Of a DNA stretch of 64,000 bases, positions 1 to 9,100 are shown one piece after another. A program made the translations under genes and the position numbers. Origin of the DNA: Halopseudomonas sabulinigri (lineage in GTDB: Bacteria; Pseudomonadota; Gammaproteobacteria; Pseudomonadales; Pseudomonadaceae). The notes beneath the pieces were generated by a model. That model had not been told where the DNA came from, searched no databases, and saw nothing but the letters and a program-made list of their open reading frames with translations. Every line of letters begins with the position of its first letter. The first letter of the stretch is position 1. The stretch covers positions 248,001 to 312,000 of the forward strand of contig DRHT01000031.1 of assembly GCA_011053055.1 (NCBI GenBank), written 5' to 3'.

Positions 1-699
1 CCCGTTGCCGCAACCAGCTTTGAGGATGCACATAAGAAACTCGCCACTAAAGCGATAACTAGGGCACTCAATAATGCCGAGCTGGCGCAGTTCTACAAAA
101 CCTGCGACGCAGCTAACAGCGGTATCAGCTGGCCGCTAGCGCAACTATTCAAGATGGTCATTGCATCTGGCGGCCAGCGTATAGACCAGCTTTGCAGATT
201 ACCTTGGTCGAATGTACGCGGCAGTTACCTTCACATTATTGACTCCAAAGGCCGGGGCAATATTCCTCGGGATCATCTTGTGCCGCATACCGAGCGTACA
301 CGGACGATTATGGTCGAGCTGGAGCAGATCACCGGCGACCACTCCCACCCGTTCAGTATTAAGGTCGACAAACCCTTTTCTGTGGCTTCATTTAGCCAAG
401 CTGTAACGCGATGGTTGCAGACGGATTACGCGGTTATTGGTACACAGAAGATCCCTGCTTTTACGCCTCGAGACCTGCGCCGGACTATGACACAGCTGAT
501 GAAGCGTGAAGGTGTTCAGGACAGCGCGAGCAACGAAATCCAAAGCCATGGCCTAACAGGCGTCGTGGTACGGCATTACAACAACGACCCAAAAGCCAGC
601 TTGCCCAGCAAGCAGAGAACCATGGATCAGGTGGAACGTATTCTCTGTCGGGTACTAAGTGAAGCGCCAACTGAAAACGTGATCAGCCTACGGGCATAA
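1..699 (+). CDS. Tyrosine recombinase (phage-type integrase), C-terminal 232 residues, cut by window start
   Basis: The frame is open from the first base, so the N-terminal part lies outside the window. The visible part is the catalytic domain of a tyrosine site-specific recombinase, which integrates and excises a mobile element at an attachment site. Counting from the first visible residue, the conserved arginine of box I is R60 (GGQRIDQL), box II is the TPRDLRRT stretch with R150 and an Arg where most relatives have His (R147), H163 follows in SHGLTG, and the nucleophile is probably Y173 (RHYNND). It reads into the element, towards the AlpA-type gene, as integrases of tRNA-linked islands often do. 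The family is secure; the target site is not visible here. Confidence 0.9.
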   Translation, partial: PVAATSFEDAHKKLATKAITRALNNAELAQFYKTCDAANSGISWPLAQLFKMVIASGGQRIDQLCRLPWSNVRGSYLHIIDSKGRGNIPRDHLVPHTERTRTIMVELEQITGDHSHPFSIKVDKPFSVASFSQAVTRWLQTDYAVIGTQKIPAFTPRDLRRTMTQLMKREGVQDSASNEIQSHGLTGVVVRHYNNDPKASLPSKQRTMDQVERILCRVLSEAPTENVISLRA

Positions 700-707
700 C
701 GTGTTTT

Positions 708-795
708 GGCTGGCATAGCCCGACGGGGCGAAACGCGGGATTCCCATCCGCCTGGCCAGCCACCTATGCAACGGGAACACCCCGGGAGGGTGTCC
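708..795 (+). promoter_or_regulatory. Nested inverted repeats just upstream of the 323-aa gene, covering its ribosome binding site
   Basis: A 7-bp inverted repeat (GGCTGGC at 708-714, GCCAGCC at 755-761) is followed by a hairpin with ACACCC at 777-782 and GGGTGT at 788-793 around a 5-nt loop. The purine-rich GGAGGG at 785-790 that would serve the ATG at 799 lies in the loop and right arm, so the structure could mask translation initiation. It could also be an integrase or excisionase binding region. No function is proven. Confidence 0.35.
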
Positions 796-798
796 AGT

Positions 799-1770
799 AT
801 GAACAGGCTATTAACGCAGAAGAGCTATGTAGCCGTTGCAGAAGCAGCAAAGCACCTAAGCGCAGCGGTAGGGGAGGAAATAACAGAAGCTGATGTATTA
901 CAGCTTGGGCTTGAGGGCCAGTTGACGTTATCGGTTTACTTCGTCACAGAGGCGCATGGCTGGCCTAGTCTTGTACTTCCTGCGCCCAGCAAGGAGCAGA
1001 CGCCCGAAGCTAGAATAGAAATAGTCCAAGCTAAAAAAGAGGCTAAGGCGGCAAACACGCATCTTAAAACAACAACTTGCGATAATCTGCAGGCCAGCCA
1101 TTCAATTGACGGCAAGCATATTTTCTTGAGCCGACCCGAACAGGTGATACTGAAAGGAGTGTGGGACTTAGCAATGATTGGTGGTGAACTCGACTTTGTT
1201 AACAATAATCACATGCGAGAACTTGGCCGGCCCGAGATTGAACTGAGTCTTGATCACATTTTGGTTGTAGACCATGCCGCGAGCACTTTTTTTACCCTGG
1301 TAGGCTGGAAGCCTTACGATGGAGGTCATTTCTCTCCGATAGTCCACATGCCGCAAGATGCATTTTTGGTCGTGCGCACAAAGAATCTAGCAACGCTATG
1401 TCAGTCATTGCTCGAGGAGATTTTGGAAGAATTTAAGATGGAAGCAGAGCTGAAAGAGCACGAAGTAGGCGTCGTCGAAGTCGAGCAGTTGCGCCAGCCC
1501 GCCACGCCATGGCGTATCTGCCAGCCAAAAAGACAGCAAGGTTATACCCCTGCCCTGTTACGAACGCTGAAACAATTCCATGAGAACGGCCACCCGCAGC
1601 CTCCCACCGCGCGGGAAGTTCTGGAGTGTTGGCGGAAGACGCAAGGACAACATCTCGAACTGGATAGCGTGCTTGCTGATGAGATCAAGTTTTACGATGC
1701 GAAAGGTGATATCAAGGCTGTGGGTCTGAGCGCGATTCATAAAGCCATTAAGCGGCACACTACCGCATAG
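799..1770 (+). CDS. Mobile-element protein of unknown function (323 aa)
   Basis: I do not recognise a named family. The ATG at 799 is chosen because GGGAGGG sits about 8 bases upstream; the same frame is open further upstream from a TTG at 706 without such a site. The N-terminus (residues 1-55) is a helical segment rich in Ala, Glu and Leu. The middle is mixed alpha/beta. The last 80 residues contain a Pro-rich stretch and a helical, basic end that could be a small DNA-binding domain (inference). The gene lies between the integrase and the AlpA-type regulator, which is where Pseudomonas islands often carry a conserved hypothetical gene. A role in element maintenance is only a guess. Confidence 0.6.
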   Translation: MNRLLTQKSYVAVAEAAKHLSAAVGEEITEADVLQLGLEGQLTLSVYFVTEAHGWPSLVLPAPSKEQTPEARIEIVQAKKEAKAANTHLKTTTCDNLQASHSIDGKHIFLSRPEQVILKGVWDLAMIGGELDFVNNNHMRELGRPEIELSLDHILVVDHAASTFFTLVGWKPYDGGHFSPIVHMPQDAFLVVRTKNLATLCQSLLEEILEEFKMEAELKEHEVGVVEVEQLRQPATPWRICQPKRQQGYTPALLRTLKQFHENGHPQPPTAREVLECWRKTQGQHLELDSVLADEIKFYDAKGDIKAVGLSAIHKAIKRHTTA

Positions 1771-1889
1771 CGCCCGTATAACAGCCGACTGGGCCGCATA
1801 GCAGCCGACTGGACCAATCAAAGGAATAACCACGCTACAACACCCAACCTGCAGCCATCACAACAGAGCTCAACAAGGAGTCTCAAGCG

Positions 1890-2087
1890 ATGGCCGCACT
1901 TAGCCCCCTTCAACACCAGCCCCAACCAAAACCGACTGGCAAGCAGACCGCGAAGTACTACCAGATCAGCACACAGACATTGTGGCGTTGGACGAAACTA
2001 GACGGATTTCCTCAGCCGCTTCGACGCGGCAGCATTGTCCGCTACGACATTGAAGCCATCGACCAGTGGCTGGCCAGGGAGGCTTGA
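1890..2087 (+). CDS. AlpA-family helix-turn-helix excisionase/regulator (65 aa)
   Basis: This small basic protein has the winged-helix pattern of AlpA/excisionase proteins: residues 20-35 (AKYYQISTQTLWRWTK) form the helix-turn-helix, and the end RYDIEAIDQWL is the usual terminal helix. Such proteins bind att-flanking DNA, help excision and switch on integrase genes in P4-like and other islands. AAGGAG lies about 11 bases before the ATG. The GTG of the next gene begins one base after its stop codon, so the two are probably co-translated. The family call is good; the operator sites are not identified. Confidence 0.8.
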   Translation: MAALSPLQHQPQPKPTGKQTAKYYQISTQTLWRWTKLDGFPQPLRRGSIVRYDIEAIDQWLAREA

Positions 2088-2088
2088 A

Positions 2089-2511
2089 GTGAAGAAAGCG
2101 ACCCGTCCCGATGACCATTGCCGCCCGCGCAAAGCCGATGATAGCAAACCAGCTACCAAAACTGCCCGCGCTGGGACGGACCTGATGACCGCCGGTAGCC
2201 TTATCCGTTTTGAGGCTAAAAACATTAGGGATCACTTTCTGCCAAGCGCCTTTGCGGTAATGGCGAAGCAGTACGGCCTGACCTTAAAGCGCCAAAATGA
2301 GCACGTCTGGCGTGTACTACTGGCGTTTTACAACAGCAAAGCTTACGCGCTGAACCTATCCCGGCTGTGCGGCCTTTGTATGGATCTGCACGACGACTTT
2401 CTGGCTGCCCTACGAAGAGATTGGCAGCCGGCAATGGAAGTAAAACATTCCATGAATGGCGGCAACGAGCTGTTCAAGCAACTTCGGGATCGGCTGACCC
2501 AAGAGGACTAA
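2089..2511 (+). CDS. Mobile-element hypothetical protein (140 aa)
   Basis: No recognised family. The GTG at 2089 is preferred over an ATG at 2035 because AGGGAGG lies 5-6 bases upstream and it follows the AlpA-type stop directly. The N-terminal 30 residues are basic and probably disordered. Residues 35-130 are predicted helical, with a conserved-looking Cys pair (LCGLCMDLHDDF). The position between an excisionase and a primase-like gene suggests an accessory replication or regulatory role, which is inference only. Confidence 0.55.
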   Translation: MKKATRPDDHCRPRKADDSKPATKTARAGTDLMTAGSLIRFEAKNIRDHFLPSAFAVMAKQYGLTLKRQNEHVWRVLLAFYNSKAYALNLSRLCGLCMDLHDDFLAALRRDWQPAMEVKHSMNGGNELFKQLRDRLTQED

Positions 2512-2515
2512 CACC

Positions 2516-2932
2516 ATGAATACAAAAAACGGTGCCCATGCGCCGACGGGTTCGGCTTGCCTGGAGAAAGTGCTGGAGCGCTTAGACAAGGTGAGATCTA
2601 ACGGCGCTGGTAAGTGGATGGCCTGCTGCCCAGCACACCCTGATCAAAACCCGAGTCTGTCCATTCGGGAGGCTACGGATGGTCGTGTCCTGATCCATTG
2701 CTGGGCTGGCTGTGAGACCCGCGACGTAATGGCGGCAATTGGCTTTGAAATGCGCGACTTATTCCCCGGAGACAAGAGGCTCAAGCGCGGCCCGAGCAAG
2801 GCTGCGCTATTTCATGAGCGGTGCATCTACAACATTGGCGTTAGCACTAGCATGCGCGGCGTAGAAATGAGCCCCGCTGATCATGCGCGCTTCAAGCTGG
2901 CATGTAAGCGCCTGGGGGTGAAGCATGAGTAA
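2516..2932 (+). CDS. Primase-type (CHC2-like) zinc-ribbon protein of the element (138 aa)
   Basis: The protein shows the zinc-ribbon pattern found at the N-terminus of DnaG/P4-type primases: CCPAHPDQNPSLSI near residues 38-51, then HCWAGCE near 62-68. There is no Toprim or helicase domain behind it, so it is a stand-alone zinc-finger module of 138 residues. Its end overlaps the start of the DUF3987 gene by 8 bases, so the two proteins are translationally coupled and probably act together in element replication. The start ATG lies 4 bases after the preceding stop. Confidence 0.75.
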   Translation: MNTKNGAHAPTGSACLEKVLERLDKVRSNGAGKWMACCPAHPDQNPSLSIREATDGRVLIHCWAGCETRDVMAAIGFEMRDLFPGDKRLKRGPSKAALFHERCIYNIGVSTSMRGVEMSPADHARFKLACKRLGVKHE

Positions 2933-4463
2933 TGATCTTTTTGCGCATGAGTGGAAGGCTGTTGAGATTGATATCCCACCCTTTGCATCGGAAATGCCGC
3001 ATCACGCACTTACTGACTATCTGAGCAGTGCCACCAAACCGCAACCGCTGCCGGTAGGGCTACCGTCCGCAATGCCTTGGGATGATGAGCTGCTGCCCAA
3101 GGAGCTGCGCGACTTTGTCCGCGACGTTGCCGATCGCACCCAATGCCCGCCTGACTTTGTAGCCGTGGCGCTGATCGTCGGTATAAGTGCTGTAGTAGGC
3201 CGCAAGTTCAGTATCTACCCCAAACAACATGACGACTGGCAGGTGGTACCGAATCAATGGGGCTGCATTATCGGCAGACCGTCCGCGATGAAATCACCAG
3301 CCATGAAGCAGGCGCTTCGTCCGCTGATTAACCTAGAGGCAAGAGAGCGAGAGAAGTACAAAAACGCCATAGCAGAACACAAGGCTGCTAGCGAGATGCT
3401 GGGGCTTGAGCGCAAGGCAGCAAAGGGCAAAGCCCAGAAGCTGCTGGTCGACGACAAGAAGGACGCTGCTCTGGCTGCATTAGCCGAGTTCGCAAGCGAT
3501 CTGGCTGAGCCTTTAGAGCGGCGCTATATCGTCAACGACGCCACTGTTGAGAAGCTGGGAGAGCTGTTGAACGAAAACCCCAATGGCCTGCTGCTGGCAC
3601 GCGATGAGCTGGGAGGCTGGCTCGCCACCATGCAGACCGAGGATGGAGCAGTAGGCCGCGCCTTCTATCTGGAATGCTTCGATGGCAGCGGCTCCTTCGT
3701 GTACGACCGTATTGGGCGCGGCACTGTGTTTATTGAGTCATGCTGTCTATCGCTTATCGGCGGCATTCAACCATCCCGAATTGCACCTCTGGTACGTGGA
3801 GCGGTTACTGGTGAAATGGACGACGGGCTTGTGCAGCGCTTGCAACTAACAGTCTGGCCTGATGATGAACGGGAGTGGTCACTGGTCGATAGATGGCCCA
3901 ACAAAGACGCCAGGGAACGCGTAGAGGCTGTTATTGATCGGCTCGATCAGACACCGGACGAGCCCCGCCAGGTGGTGAGGTTCGAGCCTAGAGCTCAAGA
4001 GCTGTTTAATGATTGGTACACCGAGCACATGCTTGAAATCAGGCACGGAGACATCCACCCGGCGCTGCAATCGCACCTTATGAAGATGCCGCAAACTATC
4101 GCAGGGCTAGCATTACTGTTCAGCCTGATCGACGGCGGAACTGGAGCCGTAGGGCTTACGCCGACCGCACGGGCACTGGACTGGGCTGACTACCTCAAGT
4201 CACATGCTAACCGTCTGTATGGTGCAGCAATCAATGCTTCGCTGATGGGGGCAAAGCTGATACAGGAGCGCAAGAGCAAACTCCCTGAGCCGTTTACACC
4301 GCGTGACGCCTTACGAAAAGGCTGGGCAGGGCTGGAGACCCTCGACGCCGTAAATGACTCGCTCTCTCTCCTCGCCGAACATCACATTATCATTGGATAT
4401 GAGGTAATCGGCGAAAAAGGCGGGCGCCCATCGAAACGCTACGTATGGCGGAGGGCTGCGTAA
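2925..4463 (+). CDS. DUF3987 family protein, probable element replication ATPase (512 aa)
   Basis: The sequence matches the DUF3987 (YfjI-like) family common in prophages and islands. Visible landmarks are a P-loop-like GRPSAMKSPAMKQAL around residue 120, a long charged helical insertion (residues 140-190) and a Walker-B-like LLLARDELGGW around residue 227. The C-terminal 80 residues look like a small winged helix. In several phages these proteins follow a primase-type zinc finger and are thought to be helicase-like replication proteins; the biochemical role is not established. It overlaps the preceding gene by 8 bases and its TAA overlaps the ATG of the next (TAATG). Confidence 0.8.
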   Translation: MSNDLFAHEWKAVEIDIPPFASEMPHHALTDYLSSATKPQPLPVGLPSAMPWDDELLPKELRDFVRDVADRTQCPPDFVAVALIVGISAVVGRKFSIYPKQHDDWQVVPNQWGCIIGRPSAMKSPAMKQALRPLINLEAREREKYKNAIAEHKAASEMLGLERKAAKGKAQKLLVDDKKDAALAALAEFASDLAEPLERRYIVNDATVEKLGELLNENPNGLLLARDELGGWLATMQTEDGAVGRAFYLECFDGSGSFVYDRIGRGTVFIESCCLSLIGGIQPSRIAPLVRGAVTGEMDDGLVQRLQLTVWPDDEREWSLVDRWPNKDARERVEAVIDRLDQTPDEPRQVVRFEPRAQELFNDWYTEHMLEIRHGDIHPALQSHLMKMPQTIAGLALLFSLIDGGTGAVGLTPTARALDWADYLKSHANRLYGAAINASLMGAKLIQERKSKLPEPFTPRDALRKGWAGLETLDAVNDSLSLLAEHHIIIGYEVIGEKGGRPSKRYVWRRAA

Positions 4464-5110
4464 TGGGCCGGTGGTCTGAAAAAATCAGTAAAAGCACCGA
4501 TACCGTACCGACAAAACCGACAAAACCGACAAAACAGGGTTGTGTCAGTTCTGTCGGTACCCCCTGTCCCTGTTTTCAGAAAAAGAACTATGCAGGCGCT
4601 CCGTCTACCCATGAACGGAATTCCTGGCTTACCCCTGTTGCCGAGCTTCTGGAGCTGAGCCCCGACCACTTGCTCGAGCATGGCCTTATCGAACCACACG
4701 ACCTGGAAGAACAGTTTGATGTAGATCCGGCGGAGGTGGTCAAGCTCATCAAATCAAACCCAAAGTGGCATGAGGTGGAAGCGATCGCACACCGTGCCGC
4801 GAGCCTGGGACTCGCTAGCGGCACGGCGCCAATACGGCCGCCCCGGGCGAGCGGCTGCCATGATATCGACTCAGAACGCCGAAATGAACGAAAACCCAAT
4901 ACCTTAACGCAGGCATGCTTCGCCGCCGCTGCCTCGCCTGAATGGCGTTATGCCCGAGACCAATACGTTAATCACCTGATGGGCTGCCGTTCCTGTCATG
5001 CGCCTGTAGGCCGTTACTGCGCCACTGGCTCCGACCTGCGCCAACAATACAACCACACACCTCAAAGGTATAACGATGACGAAGAAATTACGGGTCGAAC
5101 AGCAGCATAA
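4463..5110 (+). CDS. Mobile-element hypothetical protein with Thr-Lys-Pro repeat (215 aa)
   Basis: Start at 4463 is taken from the TAATG overlap with the DUF3987 stop and the GGAGGG a few bases before. Near residues 15-24 there is a short TKPTKPTKQ repeat, encoded by three exact 9-bp DNA repeats. The C-terminal third contains a Cys/His cluster (MGCRSCHAPVGRYC) that may bind zinc. The last 35 bases overlap the next gene. No family recognised; it is probably part of the same transcript as the replication genes. Confidence 0.6.
   Translation: MGRWSEKISKSTDTVPTKPTKPTKQGCVSSVGTPCPCFQKKNYAGAPSTHERNSWLTPVAELLELSPDHLLEHGLIEPHDLEEQFDVDPAEVVKLIKSNPKWHEVEAIAHRAASLGLASGTAPIRPPRASGCHDIDSERRNERKPNTLTQACFAAAASPEWRYARDQYVNHLMGCRSCHAPVGRYCATGSDLRQQYNHTPQRYNDDEEITGRTAA
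4505..4560 (+). repeat. Three 9-bp direct repeats bounded by a 9-bp inverted repeat
   Basis: ACCGACAAA occurs three times without gaps at 4507-4515, 4516-4524 and 4525-4533. The flanks form a perfect inverted pair, GTACCGACA at 4505-4513 and TGTCGGTAC at 4552-4560. The layout resembles iterons or a protein-binding site of a replication origin, but it is inside a coding frame and may simply encode the linker repeat. Confidence 0.5.
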
Positions 5111-5669
5111 AAAGACTCACGACCCACAACTGGTAAGCACCGTAACTAGTCCCGAAGCTCTCAGCGCCTCTGTTCTAACTATCTGCCGGGGAATCGAGCC
5201 ATCGTATATTCACGATATGGTTGACGAACTCCGCAAGCAGACGGCTGCAGTTCATGGTGATGATCTGTCCCGGGCCGAGAGTATGCTGATGGCCCAAGCT
5301 CACACCCTGGACGGCCTTTTTGCAAGACTGATAGCCGATGCGCTGACCAGCTCAGCCATGGATAAGATGGAACGCTATATGAAGCTGGGGCTCAAGGCAC
5401 AGAATCAGGCGCGCGCCACCCTACAAACTTTGAGCGAACTCAAGCATCCAAAGCAGGTGGCTTTTGTTAAGCAAGCCAACATCGGCAATCAAGTACAAGT
5501 GAACAACGACAGCAATCCCACGCGCACGCGAAAAAACAAAAAAGCGCCAAACGAACTATTGGAGGCAGAGCATGGCGAACGGATGGACACCCGAGCGGCG
5601 AGCCCGGCAAGCAGAGCTGATCCGGCAAAATCGCCCATGGGAGCGGAGTTCAGGCCCCAAAAGCGATGA
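5076..5669 (+). CDS. Mobile-element hypothetical protein (197 aa)
   Basis: The product is helical in residues 20-125, with an Asn/Gln-rich segment near 128-143 (GNQVQVNNDSNP) and a basic, probably disordered C-terminus. I recognise this layout only as a conserved hypothetical of Pseudomonas prophages and islands; no function is known to me. It overlaps the previous gene by 35 bases and the next by 98 bases, the latter in another frame, so the final 30 residues may be little constrained. Confidence 0.6.
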   Translation: MTKKLRVEQQHKKTHDPQLVSTVTSPEALSASVLTICRGIEPSYIHDMVDELRKQTAAVHGDDLSRAESMLMAQAHTLDGLFARLIADALTSSAMDKMERYMKLGLKAQNQARATLQTLSELKHPKQVAFVKQANIGNQVQVNNDSNPTRTRKNKKAPNELLEAEHGERMDTRAASPASRADPAKSPMGAEFRPQKR

Positions 5670-5781
5670 GGGCAAAGGAAAAGCTTCTCGCAATGCTTGG
5701 AAGGGGGGCGTTCGACCGCAACTCAGGGAGCTATCGAGGGCGCTCAAAGACCAGCAAGATTGGTGTCGAAGCCTTCAGTAG
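5572..5781 (+). CDS. Small basic mobile-element protein (69 aa)
   Basis: A strong site, TTGGAGGCAGAGC, lies directly before the ATG. The sequence MANGWTPERRARQAELIR and the later KGKASRNAWKGG resemble short phage-encoded proteins whose basic GPKT/EGKA-like motifs recur in many genomes; the function is unknown. It lies largely within the end of the previous gene in a different frame, and no further gene follows on this strand. The ribosome site makes it likely to be real. Confidence 0.6.
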   Translation: MANGWTPERRARQAELIRQNRPWERSSGPKSDEGKGKASRNAWKGGVRPQLRELSRALKDQQDWCRSLQ

Positions 5782-6101
5782 AAAAAGTACTACCGAACAT
5801 GAGAATTAAAAATCATAGCAACCTGTGTTACCCACAGTTTCGTAGACACTGCCAAGCCTCGTATAGATGCCTTTCAGCTGGGAAGACATCGGTCAGCTTT
5901 GACCTTTACCTGCCTTCGGTTACGGCTGCTTTCGGCAGAAGCGGTCAGTCAAAGTGCCTAAGAAACTTGGGGCGATTCAGGGATTGCGCTCATGACCATT
6001 ACGATATCTAACGCCTGCCATCAGCTGCGCCACGCAAGGGGCGTCAACTGCATGGCATGGCATGGCATGGCATGGTTATAGGCTTTCTGCTCCCAGACCC
6101 C
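5782..6101. other. 320-bp convergent gap between the element genes and hsdR
   Basis: No convincing gene. The stretch 5890-5957 has imperfect inverted arms (TCAGCTTTGACC near 5893, GGTCAGTCAAAG near 5943) around a TTCGG/TTTCGG-rich core. That pattern looks like a short dispersed intergenic repeat of proteobacteria, which is an impression from memory rather than a search result. A pentanucleotide tandem repeat follows at 6051-6075. No clear Rho-independent terminator was found for either converging transcript. Confidence 0.4.
6051..6075. repeat. Tandem repeat, five exact copies of CATGG
   Basis: Five uninterrupted copies of the pentamer CATGG occupy 25 bases, about 27 bases past the hsdR stop codon. 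Such simple repeats can change copy number by slippage. Here it is outside any coding frame I support, so no phase-variable product is apparent. Confidence 0.9.
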
Positions 6102-9100
6102 CTATCCACCAGCGGTTCGCCTTTCTTCACGCACTCGCTTGAAAATCTCTTCCGCAAGATGGACGTGGGCTGCTGAACGAAACTCCTTGTCAGTCATCAC
6201 GCGCGAAAATATATCCTCGTTATTTTCCATGCGGTCAATGAAAAGGTCATCCAGCATGCGCTCCAGAAATGCGGAGAAGTTTGGTAGGTTGTTTGCCCTT
6301 GCCGCTTCAACGATCTTCTCATTGTCTTCGGCACTGGCAGTGATCTGGTCGAAGAACAGTTGATCAGCTCCCGTAAAGTCCGTGCCAAAGCGTTCGTTTA
6401 GCTTTTCGACCAGCGATGAAAGCGGCACGGCCTCTTCCTTCACGCCACTGGTGCCGACGTCGGTAGGTCCTTTAAGGGGATAGGCCTCGCCCGTGCCCAG
6501 GTCGATGGAGCCCTCCGTCATTTGTTGCAGGCGGAAATAGCGCAAAGCCACCTCGTCGTCGAGGGCGAAGACCTGACCATCGCCCTGCGGAGGAAGCTTG
6601 GAAAGTAGGTTGCGGACGAAGGCGTAAAATTTCTCCAGTTCGCTATCCTGATACGGAATGATCTGCGACAGAAAAGCGTAGAGATTACGGTAAGCAGTCA
6701 ACTGACCACGAAATTCCTCCTGCTCCGCTTCCTCCCTGTCACTGAATCGCGCGACCACCGTGTCTAGCACCGCGTTCATTACCCGGTGGTCGGACGCAGA
6801 GTGATCCCGTTTGCTCCGATACCAAACATCCGCGAAGGCATTAACACCATCGGGCGTAAAGATGGCCCAGCCCAGCAGCTTGTGTTGCAACTCGGACAAC
6901 TGATGAGGATCGGCATTTTCGCCGATCGGTGTCGTCTCGTAATAGGGCTTGAACGCCTGATAGATATCGTCTTGTTCGTTGGCGAAATCCAGCACGAAGG
7001 TGCGTGCCTTGCCTGGTGCGACACGATTCAGCCGCGATAAAGTCTGCACCGCCTGAACCCCGGCCAGTCGCTTGACCACATACATCGTCTGCAACAGAGG
7101 CTGATCGAAACCGGTCTGGTATTTCTCTGCCACCAACAGCACGCGATAATCGTCGCGCTCAAATGCTTCGGGCAACTCGCTTTCAGAGAGGCCGTCGTTC
7201 ATCGCCACTTCGGTATAGGCGGAGCCTGGGTCGTCCGGGTCCTCCACGCTGCCGGAAAAGGCCACCAGCGAGCGGATGCCGCCGTATCCGTTGTCCTTGA
7301 TATACCGGTCAAAGGCCAGCTTATATTTCACCGCTGCCAGGCGCGAACCAGTGACTACCATGGCCTTAGCTCTCCCGGCCATTTCGCTCATCACATACAG
7401 CCGGAAGTGTTCGATAATAACCGAGACCACCTGATCGATATTGACCGGGTGCAGCTCCAGATAGCGACTCAAGGCCTTGGCGGCTTTTTTGCGTGGCACC
7501 TCCGGATCGTTGTCCACCTGCTTGATCAGGCCAAAGAAGCGTTTGTAAGTGGTGTAGTTCTGCAGCACATCCATGATGAAGCCTTCCTCGATGGCCTGGC
7601 GCATGGAGTACTCGTGAAACGGGGAGGAGCCCCAGGGGCCCGGCTCGTCGAACAGGGCTTTGGTCTTGAACTTGGGCGTGGCGGTAAACGCGAAAAAGCT
7701 CAAGTTAGGCTGCCGTGCCCGTTTCAGCGAGTCCCGCAGGATGGCGGCCTTGGCCTCATCCGATAGCGCATCGTCTTCCTCCTCGGACAACTGGGCGGCA
7801 ATCGCCGCCTCGATTCCATCCTTGTTCAGCATGCCCCGCAGCTCGGTGGCTGTCTCGCCACTCTGCGACGAATGCGCCTCGTCCACAATCACGGCAAAAC
7901 GCTTGCCGGCGGTGCTGATTTTTACGCCTTCTCCCTTTTTTTCCAGAGTGGAAAGCGCCTTAGATATAAAGGGGAATTTCTGCAGGGTTGTGATGATGAT
8001 GGGCGTACCACCCGACAAGGCCTGTGCAAGCTGCTGGGTGTTCTCGTCAATCTTCTCCACCACCCCGGTCTTGTGTTCGAACTGATAGATGGTGTTCTGC
8101 AACTGCTGGTCCAACACGCGCCTGTCGGTGACCACCACCACAGAGTGGAACACCTTCTGATCGTCGGCGTTGTGTAGGCTGGCCAGACGATGAGCCAGCC
8201 AGGCAATGGAATTGGACTTGCCCGACCCGGCTGAATGCTGCACCAGATAGTTATGTCCTGAGCCATTGCTTCGCGCATGGCTGACCAGCTTGCGCACCGC
8301 ATCGAGCTGGTGATATCGGGGAAAGATCATGGTTTCCTTGCGGATGGTGCGCACGCCTTTGTCGGTCTTGACCTGCCGCTCTTTCACTTCCAGATGCATG
8401 AAGCGCTGCAGGATATCCATCAGGCTGTCCTTCTCCAGCACTTCATCCCAGAGGTAGTGGGTCTTCCAATTGTTCTCCACAGGCGGATTGCCCGCGCCAT
8501 GGTCCTGCCCGCGATTGAAAGGCAGGAATACCGTGTCCTTGCCTTTTAGGCGGGTGGTCATCCACACCTCGTCCGGGTCCACGGCAAAATGCACCAGCGC
8601 ACGCTTTTTAAAGGCAAACAGCAAGTCGCGTTCATCGCGGTCCTGCATATACTGCTTGACCGCATCTGTGGCCCGCTGGCCGGTGAGCCGGTTTTTTAGC
8701 TCGGCAGTAGCCACCGGCAACCCGTTCAGGCTAAGGGTGACATCGATAATGCAGCGGCGGTTCTTGCCATCGGCCTTCTTCATCAATGAGGTAAACGCCA
8801 CCTGCCGGGTCACCGTTAGACGGTTCAGCGCGTAGGCTGCGGCGGCTTCCGGGTTCATGCCGGAGTTAGGCCGAAAGTGGGCCAACCGGAAAGTCTTGCC
8901 ATAGCACTTAAAGCCATAGCGCAGCACATGCAGGGTGCCCTTGATCTCCAGCTCCTTGCTCAGGCTGTCGAGTACCGTGGCGCGAGTCTTCTCGCCCAGC
9001 AGGGCCTCCAACTGTCCCCATTTAATTGCCTGGCTGTCTTGCAGAAAACCGGTCACGTCATCGGGGAACAGCGCCAGTGCTTCGTCGTAGGCAATCGATT

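Noticed and set aside
1558..1833. 91-codon leftward frame at the end of the 323-residue gene
   Set aside because: It overlaps the better-supported plus-strand gene and has no ribosome site.
5697..6011. 104-codon frame after the 69-residue gene
   Set aside because: It crosses the repeat-like region 5890-5957 and has no ribosome site or known motif.
7407..8177. Rightward frames opposite hsdR
   Set aside because: All are shadows of the hsdR motor domain, which has intact helicase motifs.
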